Of a stretch of 64,000 nt of DNA, positions 8,725 through 17,203 are shown piece after piece (the stretch's first letter is position 1; each line of letters begins with the position of its first letter). Below the pieces are notes generated by a model. That model had not been told where the DNA came from. It worked only from the letters and a program-made list of their open reading frames with translations, and did no database searches. The stretch lies in contig NZ_CP150667.1 of assembly GCF_038024065.1 (NCBI RefSeq), positions 4,161,501 through 4,225,500 on the forward strand. The letters are read 5' to 3'. The position numbers and the translations under genes were made by a program. Source of the stretch: Polaribacter sejongensis. GTDB lineage: Bacteria; Bacteroidota; Bacteroidia; Flavobacteriales; Flavobacteriaceae.

Positions 8725-10029
8725 ATGAGTATAGAAATAATAAGTATTATAGTTTTATTCCTAAGTTTTTTTACGTTACTAATGTTAAAAGTTCCAGTAG
8801 CCTATAGTATTGGTATTTCTACCACTATAAGTTTACTGCTTAATATTGATAAATTACCTGGAATCACAACAATTGCACAACGTATGACAACAGGTATTGA
8901 TAGTTTTGCACTTTTAGCAATTCCCTTTTTTGTGTTGGCCGGAGAAATTATGAAACGTGGCGGAATTGCCAATAGACTTATTAATTTTGCGAAGTCTTTA
9001 GTAGCGAGTTTACCTGGAGGATTAGCTTATGTAAATGTATTAGCGTCGATGCTTTTTGGAGCTATCTCAGGATCTGCAATTGCAGCAACATCTGCTATTG
9101 GAAGTATTATGACAGACAGAATGGAAGAAGAAGGATATCCTAGAGAATTTAGTGCCTCTGTAAATATAACATCATCTACAACTGGGTTGTTAATTCCGCC
9201 AAGTAATATTTTAATCGTTTACGCTTTAGCAAGTGGAGGTACAGCATCTGTAGCAGCTTTATTTATTGCAGGTTATTTACCAGGTATTTTGTTAGGCTTT
9301 GCTATAATGGGGTATGTTGCTTATGTGGCAATAACCAGAAACTTCTCTAAAGGAGAACGTGTGCCACTTTCTTTAATTTTTACATATTTTAGAAAAGCTT
9401 TTTTTAGTTTGTTATTACTAGTTATTGTAGTTGGTGGTATTGTTGCAGGGATATTTACAGCTACAGAGGCTTCAGCAATTGCTGTTCTATATGCAGGGGT
9501 TCTTGCTTTAATTTATGGAGATGTAAAAGTAAAAGACTTTTCAGCTATTTTATTAGCAAGTGCAAAAACTACTGCGGTAGTTATGTTTTTAATTTGTACA
9601 TCTATGGCAATGTCATGGTTATTTTCTTTTGAAGGAATTCCAGAATTAATTAGCAATTTTTTATTAGAGCAATTCAGTAACAAGATCGTCATCTTTTTAT
9701 TAATCAATTTAGTATTATTAATTATTGGAACTTTTATGGATATGACTCCAGCCGTTCTAATTTTTACACCTATTTTTTTACCTGTAGTTACAGAGTTAGG
9801 TATGCATCCTGTCCATTTTGGTATCGTTCTAGTGTTAAATCTTTGTATTGGCTTGTGTACACCACCTGTGGGAACCATCCTCTTCGTGGGGAGTGGAATC
9901 GCTAAAGTTTCGGTTTCTCAAGTTATAAAACCATTGCTGCCATTTTTATTAATTATGGTGATTGTTCTACTGTTAATTACTTACATTCCAGAAATATCAA
10001 TGTTTTTACCAAGGTTGTTTAACTTGTAA
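8725..10029 (+). CDS. dctM: TRAP transporter large permease subunit (DctM family)
   Basis: 434 aa with about twelve membrane segments, the standard size for DctM. Typical motifs include FALLAIPFFVLAGEIMKRGG, NVLASMLFGAISGSAIAATSAIGSIM, NITSSTTGLLIPPSNILIVYALASGG, FTATEASAIAVLYA and FGIVLVLNLCIGLCTPPVGT. It carries substrate through the inner membrane with sodium. Last gene of the uronate operon, followed by a terminator. Confidence 0.95.
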   Translation: MSIEIISIIVLFLSFFTLLMLKVPVAYSIGISTTISLLLNIDKLPGITTIAQRMTTGIDSFALLAIPFFVLAGEIMKRGGIANRLINFAKSLVASLPGGLAYVNVLASMLFGAISGSAIAATSAIGSIMTDRMEEEGYPREFSASVNITSSTTGLLIPPSNILIVYALASGGTASVAALFIAGYLPGILLGFAIMGYVAYVAITRNFSKGERVPLSLIFTYFRKAFFSLLLLVIVVGGIVAGIFTATEASAIAVLYAGVLALIYGDVKVKDFSAILLASAKTTAVVMFLICTSMAMSWLFSFEGIPELISNFLLEQFSNKIVIFLLINLVLLIIGTFMDMTPAVLIFTPIFLPVVTELGMHPVHFGIVLVLNLCIGLCTPPVGTILFVGSGIAKVSVSQVIKPLLPFLLIMVIVLLLITYIPEISMFLPRLFNL

Positions 10030-10053
10030 AAAACACATTAATTCATAATATTT

Positions 10054-10092
10054 AAGCTCAACCTATTTCTTTCTTTAGGTTGAGCTTTTTTC
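10054..10092 (+). terminator. Terminator of the uronate operon
   Basis: An 11-bp stem (10054-10064 with 10077-10087), 12-base loop and a T run, 25 bp after the dctM stop codon. Confidence 0.85.
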
Positions 10093-10220
10093 ATTAAAAA
10101 GAATGTTGATTTTATTAGTTTTAAAAAGCATCTAAAATAGAACCTTTCTTGAAGTGTATTATACTGATATAGGTTGACCTTTTTTTAGGTTAATTTATAC
10201 CGTTCAAACTATTTTTGTTT

Positions 10221-10941
10221 TTAAATTGTTAGTTCAGTCAAATTTACATTATTTCTTCGATATGATTTGTATTTGATGTTTGGGTTTAAATGTACTTCTG
10301 CTTGTTTTGTTACTTCTTGAGCAATGGCAGTGTTTTTAATACAGTTTCTAAGTCCGTATTCATATTTTAAAGTTCTATTAATTCGCTCTGCAATTGCGTT
10401 TTCATAAGGATCATATTGTTCTGTCATACTCATCATTATGCCATTTTCTTCTGCAAAGGCTGTGTATTTCGGGTTACAGTATTGAAAACCTCTGTCAGAA
10501 TGAATGATGAATTAATTTTTTATTAGGGTATTTTCTATTTTTAATAGCCATTTCTAGCGCTTCTGTGCAAAGTGATGTCTTCATGTTATTATCTAGTTTA
10601 TAGCCCATAATTTGCTTCGAATAGGCATCTGTAACGATTGCTAGATAATTGTGTCCATTATCTGTTTTAATGTATGTTATATCGCTTACCCATAGTTGTT
10701 CTGGTCGAGTAGGAACTTGGTTTTTAATTAGGTTTTTATATTTTCTAAATTGATGATTAGAATTTGTTGTTGTTACATAGTTTTTAAGCTTAGGAACAAG
10801 TAAATTATGAAGCCTTAACACATCGTACAACTTGTCTCTACCTATTTTAATACCTTGTTTTATAAAGTCTTGTTTAAGTTCATCATATAGCTTAATTCCG
10901 CCAGTTCTCATACCAACTAATTTTCGATATTCCTGTATCAT
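10221..10941 (-). pseudogene. IS3-family transposase orfB, frameshifted and internally deleted
   Basis: The N-terminal part (10495-10941) has the integrase core start: LWVSDITYI and AIVTDAYSKQI. It breaks at a tandem ATTC duplication near 10495-10502: the expected LIHHSDRGFQYCN reads LIHHSF then stop, and the downstream frame resumes as DRGFQYCNPKYTAFAEENG, with the final catalytic Glu in YDPYENAIAERINRTLKYEYG. The C-terminus runs from ...VTKQA straight to EVHLNPNIKYKSYRR, so the usual YNNxRPHxSLxxxTPxEVH segment appears to have lost about 15-20 residues. Start may lie upstream by -1 frameshifting from orfA. Non-functional. Confidence 0.85.
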
Positions 10942-10961
10942 TTCGATGACTTTTTCATCGT

Positions 10962-11420
10962 TTAGTCGTTTGTTTTCTTGGGTTTTGAGTCTTTTGTAGA
11001 AAGCTTGTTTACTAATCCCAAAACACTCATAGAACCATTTTCTTTTAAACGGTTTTTCTTTTTTAGTTCTATCTCTTTCGCTAATGTTTTGGGCAACGAC
11101 TTTTTTGACAAATCGACTCCAGTAATGATTTCCATGTCAGCAATAATATCTTGTTGAAATTCCTTTACAAACTCCAATTCTTCAATACGTTCCTTTAGTT
11201 TTTTAATCTCGTCTAATTTACTCATACCAGTATTTTGTTGGACTAAAGTACTATATTTTTTGATCCAATACCCAATTGTAGTTCTAGGAACATCATATTT
11301 TTTGGAAGCAAAGTTTGTGGAAATCTGTCCATTCTGAATTTGGTCAACGACGAATAATTTGAGTTCTAAAGTTGCTTTTTCGTACGTTTTTTTTCGCCAG
11401 GGTTGTTTTTGAGTTTTCAT
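10962..11420 (-). CDS. IS3-family transposase orfA
   Basis: 152 aa. An N-terminal helix-turn-helix (TLELKLFVVDQIQNGQISTN, KYDVPRTTIGYWIKKY) is followed by a coiled coil (SKLDEIKKLKERIEELEFVKEF), as normal for OrfA. Its C-terminus (RLKENGSMSVLGLVNKLSTKD) overlaps the -1 frame that encodes the conserved start of OrfB, so full transposase would need frameshifting; the partner is broken. Confidence 0.8.
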   Translation of the reverse strand: MKTQKQPWRKKTYEKATLELKLFVVDQIQNGQISTNFASKKYDVPRTTIGYWIKKYSTLVQQNTGMSKLDEIKKLKERIEELEFVKEFQQDIIADMEIITGVDLSKKSLPKTLAKEIELKKKNRLKENGSMSVLGLVNKLSTKDSKPKKTND

Positions 11421-11487
11421 AAGTGACTATAATTAAGTGTTTAATTTTTAGTCAACCTATTTCAGGAAAGTACAATTCGTTAATGTT

Positions 11488-11620
11488 GTACAACGTGGTT
11501 GTGTATTGAAAGTTGCGGTTTTATGAACGGCTATTTTCCGAAGGAAAACAGAAATTTATAAAAAAGCAACTACTTTTAGTTAAGCACTAATTTAGCAATT
11601 TTTACTACACGTTGTTGGCT
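11488..11620 (-). other. attC-like site 1 (type 2, degenerate), 3' of the Fic cassette
   Basis: Outermost site. Its cores deviate from all others: AACGTGGTTG instead of AACGTTGTTG, and CACGTTGTT instead of CACGGTGTT. Decay is expected for the oldest, terminal position. Confidence 0.75.
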
Positions 11621-12695
11621 AAAGTACTTTTTTTGTTAAAATCGTATATAATTTTTCGTTGACGTAGTAATTTCCTGTTCCTAGTTTTTGTTTAGTTAGA
11701 ATTCCATCTTTCGCAAGTCTATTTAAATAATTCGCAGCTGTAATTCTTGATACTCCTAAATCTCTTTCAATAAATTCAATTTTTGTGTATGGATGTTGAA
11801 ATAAATTATTCAATAAATCTTGACTATAAAATTTGTAATTATCTCTAATTATGTGTTTATACTCAAGCATTAATTTCTGAATATCTTTTATAAGAATTAT
11901 GGTTTGTTTAGAAGTTTGTTCTACTGCTTTGATAATATAGATTAACCAATTTTCCCAATTGTCAGTAATTCTAACTTCTTGTAATAATTCATAATATTTA
12001 GCTTTATTTTCGATAATAAAACTACTCAAATATAGAATTGGTAAATCAAGTAAATCTTTCATTACTAAATAAAGCACGTTAATAATTCTTCCTGTTCTAC
12101 CATTACCGTCATAAAAAGGGTGGATACTTTCAAATTGATAATGTATAATAGCCATTTTTACTATTGGGTCAAAGTCAGATAACGTATCATCATTAATAAA
12201 TTGTTCTAAATTAGACATTAAATTTTTTATATTTTCAAGGTCTTGTGGCGGAGTATAAACTGTTTCTCCAGTTTTAGCATTTTTTAATGCAGTTCCAGGA
12301 ACTTTTCTAAAACCTGCATTATTTTTTTCTAATTCAGATTGTATTTGGATAATGTCATTATTTGTTAAAATATTTCTTTTTGAAATTAATGAATACCCAA
12401 TTTTTAATGCAGAAATATAATTTTGAACTTCTTTAGCATCTAAAGATTTTACTCCATCTAAATTTAGTTCAGCTTTATAAAGATCATCGTGTGTTGTGAT
12501 GATATTTTCAATTTCAGAACTATCTTTTGCTTCTTGTAATCCTAAAGTATTAATTAGTATATTTTCATTTGGAATACTAGATACTAAACCTTTTAATTCA
12601 GCTAATGCTCTATGAGCTTCATTTAATTTTTTAAGAACATTTTTTGTTTCAATGTCTTTTTTTAAAGGAAGTTTTTCAAGTTTAAAATTATTCAT
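11619..12695 (-). CDS. Fic family protein with C-terminal winged helix (cassette gene)
   Basis: 358 aa. Fic enzymes attach AMP or another nucleotide part to target proteins. The active-site loop HPFYDGNGRTGR begins at His192, all key residues present. An N-terminal inhibitory helix of the (S/T)xxxE(G/N) form is at Ser59-Glu63-Asn64 (SSEIEN), so activity is probably self-restrained (class II Fic). Residues about 290-350 form a winged-helix region (KIEFIERDLGVSRITAANYLNRLAKDGIL). The stop codon overlaps the first bases of attC 1. Unlike most cassettes this one has about 140 bp ahead of the start, holding a -7 box and three operator-like repeats, which the winged helix may bind. Confidence 0.9.
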   Translation of the reverse strand: MNNFKLEKLPLKKDIETKNVLKKLNEAHRALAELKGLVSSIPNENILINTLGLQEAKDSSEIENIITTHDDLYKAELNLDGVKSLDAKEVQNYISALKIGYSLISKRNILTNNDIIQIQSELEKNNAGFRKVPGTALKNAKTGETVYTPPQDLENIKNLMSNLEQFINDDTLSDFDPIVKMAIIHYQFESIHPFYDGNGRTGRIINVLYLVMKDLLDLPILYLSSFIIENKAKYYELLQEVRITDNWENWLIYIIKAVEQTSKQTIILIKDIQKLMLEYKHIIRDNYKFYSQDLLNNLFQHPYTKIEFIERDLGVSRITAANYLNRLAKDGILTKQKLGTGNYYVNEKLYTILTKKVL

Positions 12696-12805
12696 AATGA
12701 TAAGAAATTCTATTTTTCTTTACAAAGGTAATTTATAATGATAAGAAAATGGACTTTTCTTTACATAATAATTTTAAATGATAAGTTATTTTAGTTTTCT
12801 TTACA
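12696..12805 (-). promoter_or_regulatory. Three iterated operator-like repeats and -7 box ahead of the Fic gene
   Basis: Three 29-bp near-copies at 12696-12724, 12737-12765 and 12777-12805 each begin AATGATAAG and end TTTTCTTTACA, an imperfect inverted repeat (GATAAGAAA against TTTCTTTAC) with 40-41 bp spacing, about four helical turns. TACCTTTG (minus strand, 12723-12730) fits the TAnnTTTG -7 box and lies between repeats 1 and 2. This looks like an autoregulated promoter carried inside the cassette. Confidence 0.65.
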
Positions 12806-12835
12806 TTATATTTTTCGAGCTCACTGAGGTATTTT

Positions 12836-12968
12836 TGCCAACGTTGTTGTATAAGCTTTGTTGCGTTGATTAAGCAGTGAATTTAGTAAATAAAAAACGA
12901 ACGGCGAAATTCCGGAGGAATTTCCTAAGTGAGCTAAAACCAGCAATAAATTATATACGGTGTTGTGC
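12836..12968 (-). other. attC-like site 2 (type 1)
   Basis: Owned by the two-ORF cassette to its right. The stop codon of the 157-aa ORF lies inside this site (12951-12953). Type 1 stem: GTATAAGCTTTGTTGC pairs with GCAATAAATTATATAC-like right arm; apex hairpin GAAATTCC-GGA-GGAATTTC. Confidence 0.85.
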
Positions 12969-13424
12969 GTTGGCTTTTTTCCTATTTTCCCATATTAAAG
13001 CAGAACTAAATACTTTTTTTTCATCTCTCAAATCTAAAAATGGTTCCATAGTAGTTATTTCCATATTAACTGTTCCTTCTTTACTTGAACATAAAATCTT
13101 ATTTATATGTTCATAAATTTCTGAATCTTCTTTGTTATAACCAGGAAAAGCAATACTAATTTGACCATTCATTGATTTTGTTTTTAATATAAAAGTATTT
13201 AAAAAGCACTGCAATTCAGTTGGTTTATTGAGTATGTTAACTCCAAGATTCATTTCAGGAAATTCATAATTTACCCAAAATGGTTCAGTAATTATTTCTT
13301 TTTCAGGATTCAATATTTGTTCTCGAATTTTGTCAAGATTTTGATTAAACAAAAATATATGACCATATTTTTCAAACCCTAATAAATAACCAACTTTTAA
13401 TAAAGCAATAGATGCTAACCTCAT
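12951..13424 (-). CDS. Cassette protein resembling part of an HNH-type endonuclease, running into attC
   Basis: 157 aa from the ATG at 13424, which overlaps the stop of the preceding gene as ATGA (translational coupling); an upstream start at 13454 is less likely. The N-terminus (LASIALLKVGYLLGFEKYGHIFLFNQNLDKIREQILNP) recalls the region behind the HNH motif in some restriction-type HNH proteins, but no HNH residues are present, so it may be a gene fragment. The last five residues (AQHRI) are encoded by the attC site itself. Family assignment is weak. Confidence 0.5.
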   Translation of the reverse strand: MRLASIALLKVGYLLGFEKYGHIFLFNQNLDKIREQILNPEKEIITEPFWVNYEFPEMNLGVNILNKPTELQCFLNTFILKTKSMNGQISIAFPGYNKEDSEIYEHINKILCSSKEGTVNMEITTMEPFLDLRDEKKVFSSALIWENRKKANAQHRI

Positions 13425-13756
13425 ATTTCCTTTTTTTCGAGTAAGATTCCGCAATCTTTTTTGTGAATTATATTAACTCTTCCTCTATAGTCATTCGGTA
13501 TTAAGAATGTTTCTGGTCCAACAGTATTAATGTTTCTCCAAATTGGCCAAAACGCAATTATTCCGACAATAAAAAGTCCAATAGGAATTAATTTTTGTTT
13601 CCAAGTTTTTTTTGAAATTAAAATTAGTACAATTCCAATCACAAAAATTGGCATTCCAATCATTGCGAAAAACGCAGCAAATGTCAATCCAAATGCTCCG
13701 ATTGCAAGTAGAGAAATTCCACTGTAAAATAAAATGTTACTTGTCTTAACGTTCAT
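13421..13756 (-). CDS. Small membrane protein, shortened relative of the 221-aa cassette protein
   Basis: 111 aa with three membrane segments (about 9-30, 33-50, 57-72). The arrangement and the following FLIPNDYRGRVNIIHKKDCG match the N-terminal 120 residues of the duplicated 221-aa protein at 45183 and 47304 (IILPENFKGTAIIIDNSDFG), after which this one stops in LLEKKEI. It therefore looks like a truncated homologue whose tail was replaced by the start of the next ORF. The start lies 13 nt inside the core. Confidence 0.65.
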   Translation of the reverse strand: MNVKTSNILFYSGISLLAIGAFGLTFAAFFAMIGMPIFVIGIVLILISKKTWKQKLIPIGLFIVGIIAFWPIWRNINTVGPETFLIPNDYRGRVNIIHKKDCGILLEKKEI

Positions 13757-13768
13757 TTTCTATATTGT

Positions 13769-13901
13769 GCCCAACGTTGTTGTATAAGCTTTGTTGCGTT
13801 GTTTAAGCAGTGAATTTAGTAAATAAAACACGAACGGCGAAATTCCGGAGGAATTTCCTAAGTGAGCCAAAACCAGCAATAAAGTTTATACGGTGTTGGC
13901 A
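13769..13901 (-). other. attC-like site 3 (type 1)
   Basis: R box GCCCAAC at the left end, GTTGGCA at the right. Apex hairpin GAAATTCC-GGA-GGAATTTC. Belongs to the NTR-like lipoprotein cassette. Confidence 0.88.
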
Positions 13902-13909
13902 CAAGTATT

Positions 13910-14734
13910 TTATAATTCATACCTCCATTCTTTTTTTTCTTTGTTAAATTGAATTATTAAATGACGAATGTGTGATACAGGAAGATTAGTTTCTATATGT
14001 CGTTTTATTTCCCATTTTGGCATTTTTCTTATTAATTCCATTGCGTCTTGTTCGAATTCAGTCACTTGCTTTTTTAATTTTATTTTAAATTCTGTTTTCA
14101 AGTTATAAATTGAATCAGTTTTAAACTCATAATTCAAACCTGCCGTAACAAAATTAAGATTTCCTTTTTTGTCTATAAATAATTCTAACCTAGTGTATGG
14201 ATTTATATAATTCTTAATTTTCCCATTTTTAAAAATAGAATCAATATTTGCAATTGGTTTTGTAATGTTAAATCCGTTTTCAAATTGATAAATGTAATTT
14301 TCTAACTTAAATGAATTTCCGTAATCTAAAATTCGTTGTTCATTTTTTGAAATATTCCAATTTTCTATTCGTCTTGAGTTTGAACAATAATAACTAAAAA
14401 TTAGTTTTTTATTCGAATAGTAGGCATAAACAAGCCATTTTTCATCTTTATTTACGTGCCAGTCACAAGATGTAAATTCTCCAGTATATTCTCCTTCAGA
14501 TGTAAAAGTAAATTCCAATATTTTGGGTTTTTCACCCTTTTTATAATGTTTAAAAACCTCAAATGTTACTGTATAATTTAAAGAATCGATAGCATAAACT
14601 TTAGATACTACTTTTCCCTTAAAAACATAGTCAACAGATTCAAATTCAAGAATTGGCTTTGGAATATCACAACTACAAGCAAATGTAATAGTTGAAATTA
14701 ATAAAGTAATTAATATCAGGAATTGTTTTTTCAT
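13910..14734 (-). CDS. Lipoprotein with netrin/TIMP-like (NTR) domain
   Basis: 274 aa. A signal sequence ends at a lipobox (ISTITFAC), giving a lipid-anchored mature protein starting CSCD. The first 125 residues look like a bacterial NTR/TIMP-like domain: CSC start, DYVFKGKVVSK, VTFEVFKHYKKGEKPKI, TSCDWHVNKDEKWLVYAYY, YYCSNSRRI, with paired cysteines typical of the fold. The C-terminal part (PKWEIKRHIETNLPVSHIRH, IQFNKE) resembles a TonB-like C-terminal module. The stop codon is 9 nt from attC 3 and the start 12 nt from the next core, leaving no room for a promoter. Confidence 0.6.
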   Translation of the reverse strand: MKKQFLILITLLISTITFACSCDIPKPILEFESVDYVFKGKVVSKVYAIDSLNYTVTFEVFKHYKKGEKPKILEFTFTSEGEYTGEFTSCDWHVNKDEKWLVYAYYSNKKLIFSYYCSNSRRIENWNISKNEQRILDYGNSFKLENYIYQFENGFNITKPIANIDSIFKNGKIKNYINPYTRLELFIDKKGNLNFVTAGLNYEFKTDSIYNLKTEFKIKLKKQVTEFEQDAMELIRKMPKWEIKRHIETNLPVSHIRHLIIQFNKEKKEWRYEL

Positions 14735-14739
14735 ATTTG

Positions 14740-14873
14740 TGCCAACGTTGTTGTGTGTTGAAAGTTGCGTTTTAGTGAACGGCTATTTTCCGAAGGAAAA
14801 TTGTTGTTTACAAAAATGCAATTAACTTTGGTTATGCACTAAAATAAGCAATTTTTTATACACGGTGTTAGCC
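14740..14873 (-). other. attC-like site 4 (type 2)
   Basis: Left stem GTGTGTTGAAAGTTGCG, right arm GCAATTTTTTATACAC. Apex ATTTTCC-GAA-GGAAAAT. Belongs to the 194-aa secreted protein cassette. Confidence 0.87.
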
Positions 14874-14880
14874 ATAGTAT

Positions 14881-15465
14881 TTATATTTCAATTAGATTTT
14901 CATTAATAAATCCCTCAAATTCATTTGAATAAATTCCAATATTTTCATTTTTAGAATTCGAGCCAATGATAAATCTAAATTTTGCTTTTATATTTCCTTT
15001 TACACACGGCGCTACAAATGTTAAATAATCACGAGATTTAATAATTCGTTTTGTAAAATAGCTATTTCCACAAATCATTCGTGTTGTTTTTTTATATGAT
15101 TTTAGGTTCCTCCATTTATTTTTATAGTAAACTTGTCTCCTTATAATTATTCTACCATCCATATTCAACAAACTTAAGTCATTAGAGGAATTATTCCTTA
15201 AAATAACTTTAAATCCAGAATCTATTCCTTTCCTATTGTAACTTGACCATTTTGGGAATTTTAAGATAGATTTTTTTTCAACGTATAGTTTTAAGGAATC
15301 AGTTTTTAATTCCAATTTGGTTATTCCACTAATTGAATCCGTTAACTTTCTAATTTCAATAACATCAGAGTCAGAATTATAAAATTCATAATTCAAACAT
15401 TTTAAATCTTGAGAAAATAAATTTTCAAAACTTAATAATATTAATAAAACGATAATTTTTTTCAT
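14881..15465 (-). CDS. Secreted hypothetical protein
   Basis: 194 aa with a signal peptide (MKKIIVLLILLSFENLFS, cut before Q). The remainder looks beta-rich (SGFKVILRNNSSNDLSLLNM, IIIRRQVYYKNKWRNLKSYKK) with two cysteines (CGNSYF, APCVKG) that may pair outside the cytoplasm. I do not recognise a family. Single gene of its cassette; private ends AGCCATA / TATGGCT. Confidence 0.65.
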   Translation of the reverse strand: MKKIIVLLILLSFENLFSQDLKCLNYEFYNSDSDVIEIRKLTDSISGITKLELKTDSLKLYVEKKSILKFPKWSSYNRKGIDSGFKVILRNNSSNDLSLLNMDGRIIIRRQVYYKNKWRNLKSYKKTTRMICGNSYFTKRIIKSRDYLTFVAPCVKGNIKAKFRFIIGSNSKNENIGIYSNEFEGFINENLIEI

Positions 15466-15470
15466 ATTAT

Positions 15471-15605
15471 GGCTAACGTTGTTGTGTTATGGAAAGTTGC
15501 GATTTTTATGAACGGCTATTTTCCGCAGGAAAATTGAAGTGAGTAAAAATGCAACTGCCTTCTGTTAAGCTAAAAATAAGCAATTTTTTATACACGGTGT
15601 TACCA
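15471..15605 (-). other. attC-like site 5 (type 2)
   Basis: Left arm GTGTTATGGAAAGTTGC has one extra T against the right arm, an extrahelical base. Identical to site 38, which also sits left of a copy of the same gene-less cassette. Confidence 0.87.
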
Positions 15606-16082
15606 AAAGTAGTTTTTTTAATTTTCCAATTTTCCTTATTATTTTCTGAATTCAGCGTTCGAGTGAAAATTCCGCCAACATTTTTTATTTTTTTTTGATT
15701 TTCAATAAATTGTCAGCTTTTCTAAATTTTCATTTTGAGATAATTTCGAAGAGTTTTTACTCCACATTTTGCTTAATTCCGCAATTTTGGTTTTTCAGCG
15801 TTTGAGTGTTTTCTCACGTGCTAAATTCCGACAACAATTTTATTTCAATAAATTCTCAGCCTTTCTAAATTTTCGGTTTAGAGATAATTCCGCACAGATT
15901 TTATTCCGCATTTTGCTCAATTCCGCACTGCTCAGTTTTTATTTTTTTAAACTTTCTAAATTCTATAAAAAACAAACAAAATTTTTTCAGAATTTTCCAA
16001 TCTTCAGAGAGTGTTTCATTTTTAAAATTCAAGAGTTTTATTTGTTTATTTTTTCAGAAGTTTGAGTGATCTGAACTATTTT
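15606..16082 (-). repeat. Gene-less T-rich cassette, family D copy 1
   Basis: About 480 bp without a credible gene. It is T-rich on the plus strand with recurring phrases (CAGCCTTTCTAAATT, AATTCCGCA, CAGCGTTTGAGTG). It is practically identical to 52764-53240 and a diverged copy is at 38549-39014, where indels destroy the only long open frame. Ends ACCAAAA / TTTTGGT pair. Confidence 0.8.
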
Positions 16083-16216
16083 TGGTAACGTTGTTGTGTA
16101 TTGAAAGTTGCGTTTTAAATGAACGGCTATTTTCCGAAGGAAAATAGAAGTTTATAAAAAAGCAACTACTTTTACTTAAGCACTAATATAGCAATTTTTA
16201 ATACACGGTGTTGGGC
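16083..16216 (-). other. attC-like site 6 (type 2)
   Basis: Left GTGTATTGAAAGTTGC and right GCAATTTTTAATACAC pair along their whole length with two G-T wobbles on the plus strand. R' is GTTGGGC. Confidence 0.88.
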
Positions 16217-16224
16217 GTAGTTTT

Positions 16225-16905
16225 TTAATACATCTCTTGTTCATTTTCTACTTTAAATAATTCTAAATTCATTTTTTGCTCAATTTCAGATTCCAATTCT
16301 TTTTTGCAACCTAATAAAATTGGAGCATTTTCAGCCGTTGTTAAACACCAATTTAAACTTTCCTCAAAAAGACAAGTATCTAACTGAAAACTATATAATT
16401 CCTGTATTTCAAAATATTTTTCCAACGTTATATTTGTATATTCTTTTTGTAAGTCAGAAGTATAATAATCATATTCTTCATTCTCGCAAATTAATAAATT
16501 CAGTTTTGAGTTTTGAGAGAGTTCTTTCAGGGATTCTTTAAGTTTCCTAATACTTAAACTATCCAAATAGTGAATTCCAGGATTTTCAGGAATTAATTCA
16601 ACTGTTTTTTGTGAATATTCGACATTAAATTTTTCTGATAAATATTTAATTGAAATAGGTTTATACAGTTCTTCTTTTTTTAGTAAAACATTAAATTCTT
16701 GCTCAATTCTTACTCGTTTGTTTTGTTCTTCTAATGTTTCGTTTTTTAGAGGATATTTTTCAAATGGAAATTTTTCAATTATTCCATAAACCCAATGAAT
16801 AATAAATTTTGATTCAAAAATTTCAGGAATATAATTTTTCGCAAAATTCCAATTGTCTGAATTTTGATTATTGTAAAAATCTTTAAAGTCGTTAAATATT
16901 TTCAT
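16225..16905 (-). CDS. Hypothetical cytoplasmic protein (cassette gene)
   Basis: 226 aa, acidic, no signal or membrane segment. N-terminus rich in aromatic residues (FNDFKDFYNNQNSDNWNFAKNYIP), a charged middle (NETLEEQNKRVRIEQEFNVLLKKEE), and a C-terminus with FEESLNWCLTTAENAPILLG. The pattern is like small immunity or DUF proteins but no family can be named. Sole gene of its cassette; ends GGGCGTA / TACGCCC. Confidence 0.6.
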   Translation of the reverse strand: MKIFNDFKDFYNNQNSDNWNFAKNYIPEIFESKFIIHWVYGIIEKFPFEKYPLKNETLEEQNKRVRIEQEFNVLLKKEELYKPISIKYLSEKFNVEYSQKTVELIPENPGIHYLDSLSIRKLKESLKELSQNSKLNLLICENEEYDYYTSDLQKEYTNITLEKYFEIQELYSFQLDTCLFEESLNWCLTTAENAPILLGCKKELESEIEQKMNLELFKVENEQEMY

Positions 16906-16916
16906 TTTTTAATTAC

Positions 16917-17049
16917 GCCCAACGTTGTTTTGTATGGAAAGTTGCGTTTTAAATGAACAGCAATTTTCCGAAGTAAAAATACAGTTTATAAAAAATCAAA
17001 AGCCTTTGATTAAGCCAAATTTAGCAATTTTTTATACAAGGTGTTGGCA
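16917..17049 (-). other. attC-like site 7 (type 3)
   Basis: Left core AACGTTGTTTTGTATGG and right ATACAAGGTGTT define type 3. The apex is altered (ATTTTCC-GAA-GTAAAAAT), so the tip hairpin is weaker than in other sites. Confidence 0.85.
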
Positions 17050-17095
17050 ACCGTTTTTTTTTATTTCAGATTATTAATTTAAAATTCAAAATATT

Positions 17096-17203
17096 ATGAG
17101 ATTTTTTAAGTCAGATGAACAAGAAATTCGCTTTAATTTAATTATTACTGTGGTTTCCATATTAATATATATAATTCTTTCAACAATAAGGCAATTCCAA
17201 TGA
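17096..17203 (+). CDS. Possible 35-aa membrane peptide on the opposite strand
   Basis: ATG at 17096 opens a short frame, MRFFKSDEQEIRFNLIITVV then SILIYIILSTIRQFQ: a charged head and one 19-residue membrane span. It overlaps the last 59 bp of the minus-strand 150-aa gene. Its composition looks protein-like, but plus-strand genes are otherwise absent from the array apart from insertion sequences. Confidence 0.3.
   Translation: MRFFKSDEQEIRFNLIITVVSILIYIILSTIRQFQ

Larger units (their letters stand above)
10164..11465 (-). mobile_element. Decayed IS3-family insertion sequence
   Basis: Imperfect terminal inverted repeats CTGATATAGGTTGAC (left) and, read inward on the other strand, CTGAAATAGGTTGAC (right) bound about 1.3 kb. 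No target duplication is visible (left flank ends ttata, right flank starts gaaag). Inside are an orfA and a broken orfB. It lies exactly between the ordinary chromosome and the first cassette site, so it may have removed or replaced the original end of the array. It is not related in sequence to the five intact IS3 copies further right. Confidence 0.8.

Noticed and set aside
15769..16065. 98-codon plus-strand frame (also 52927-53223)
   Set aside because: Runs in T-rich DNA, against the array direction, and is destroyed by indels in the diverged family D copy at 38549-39014.
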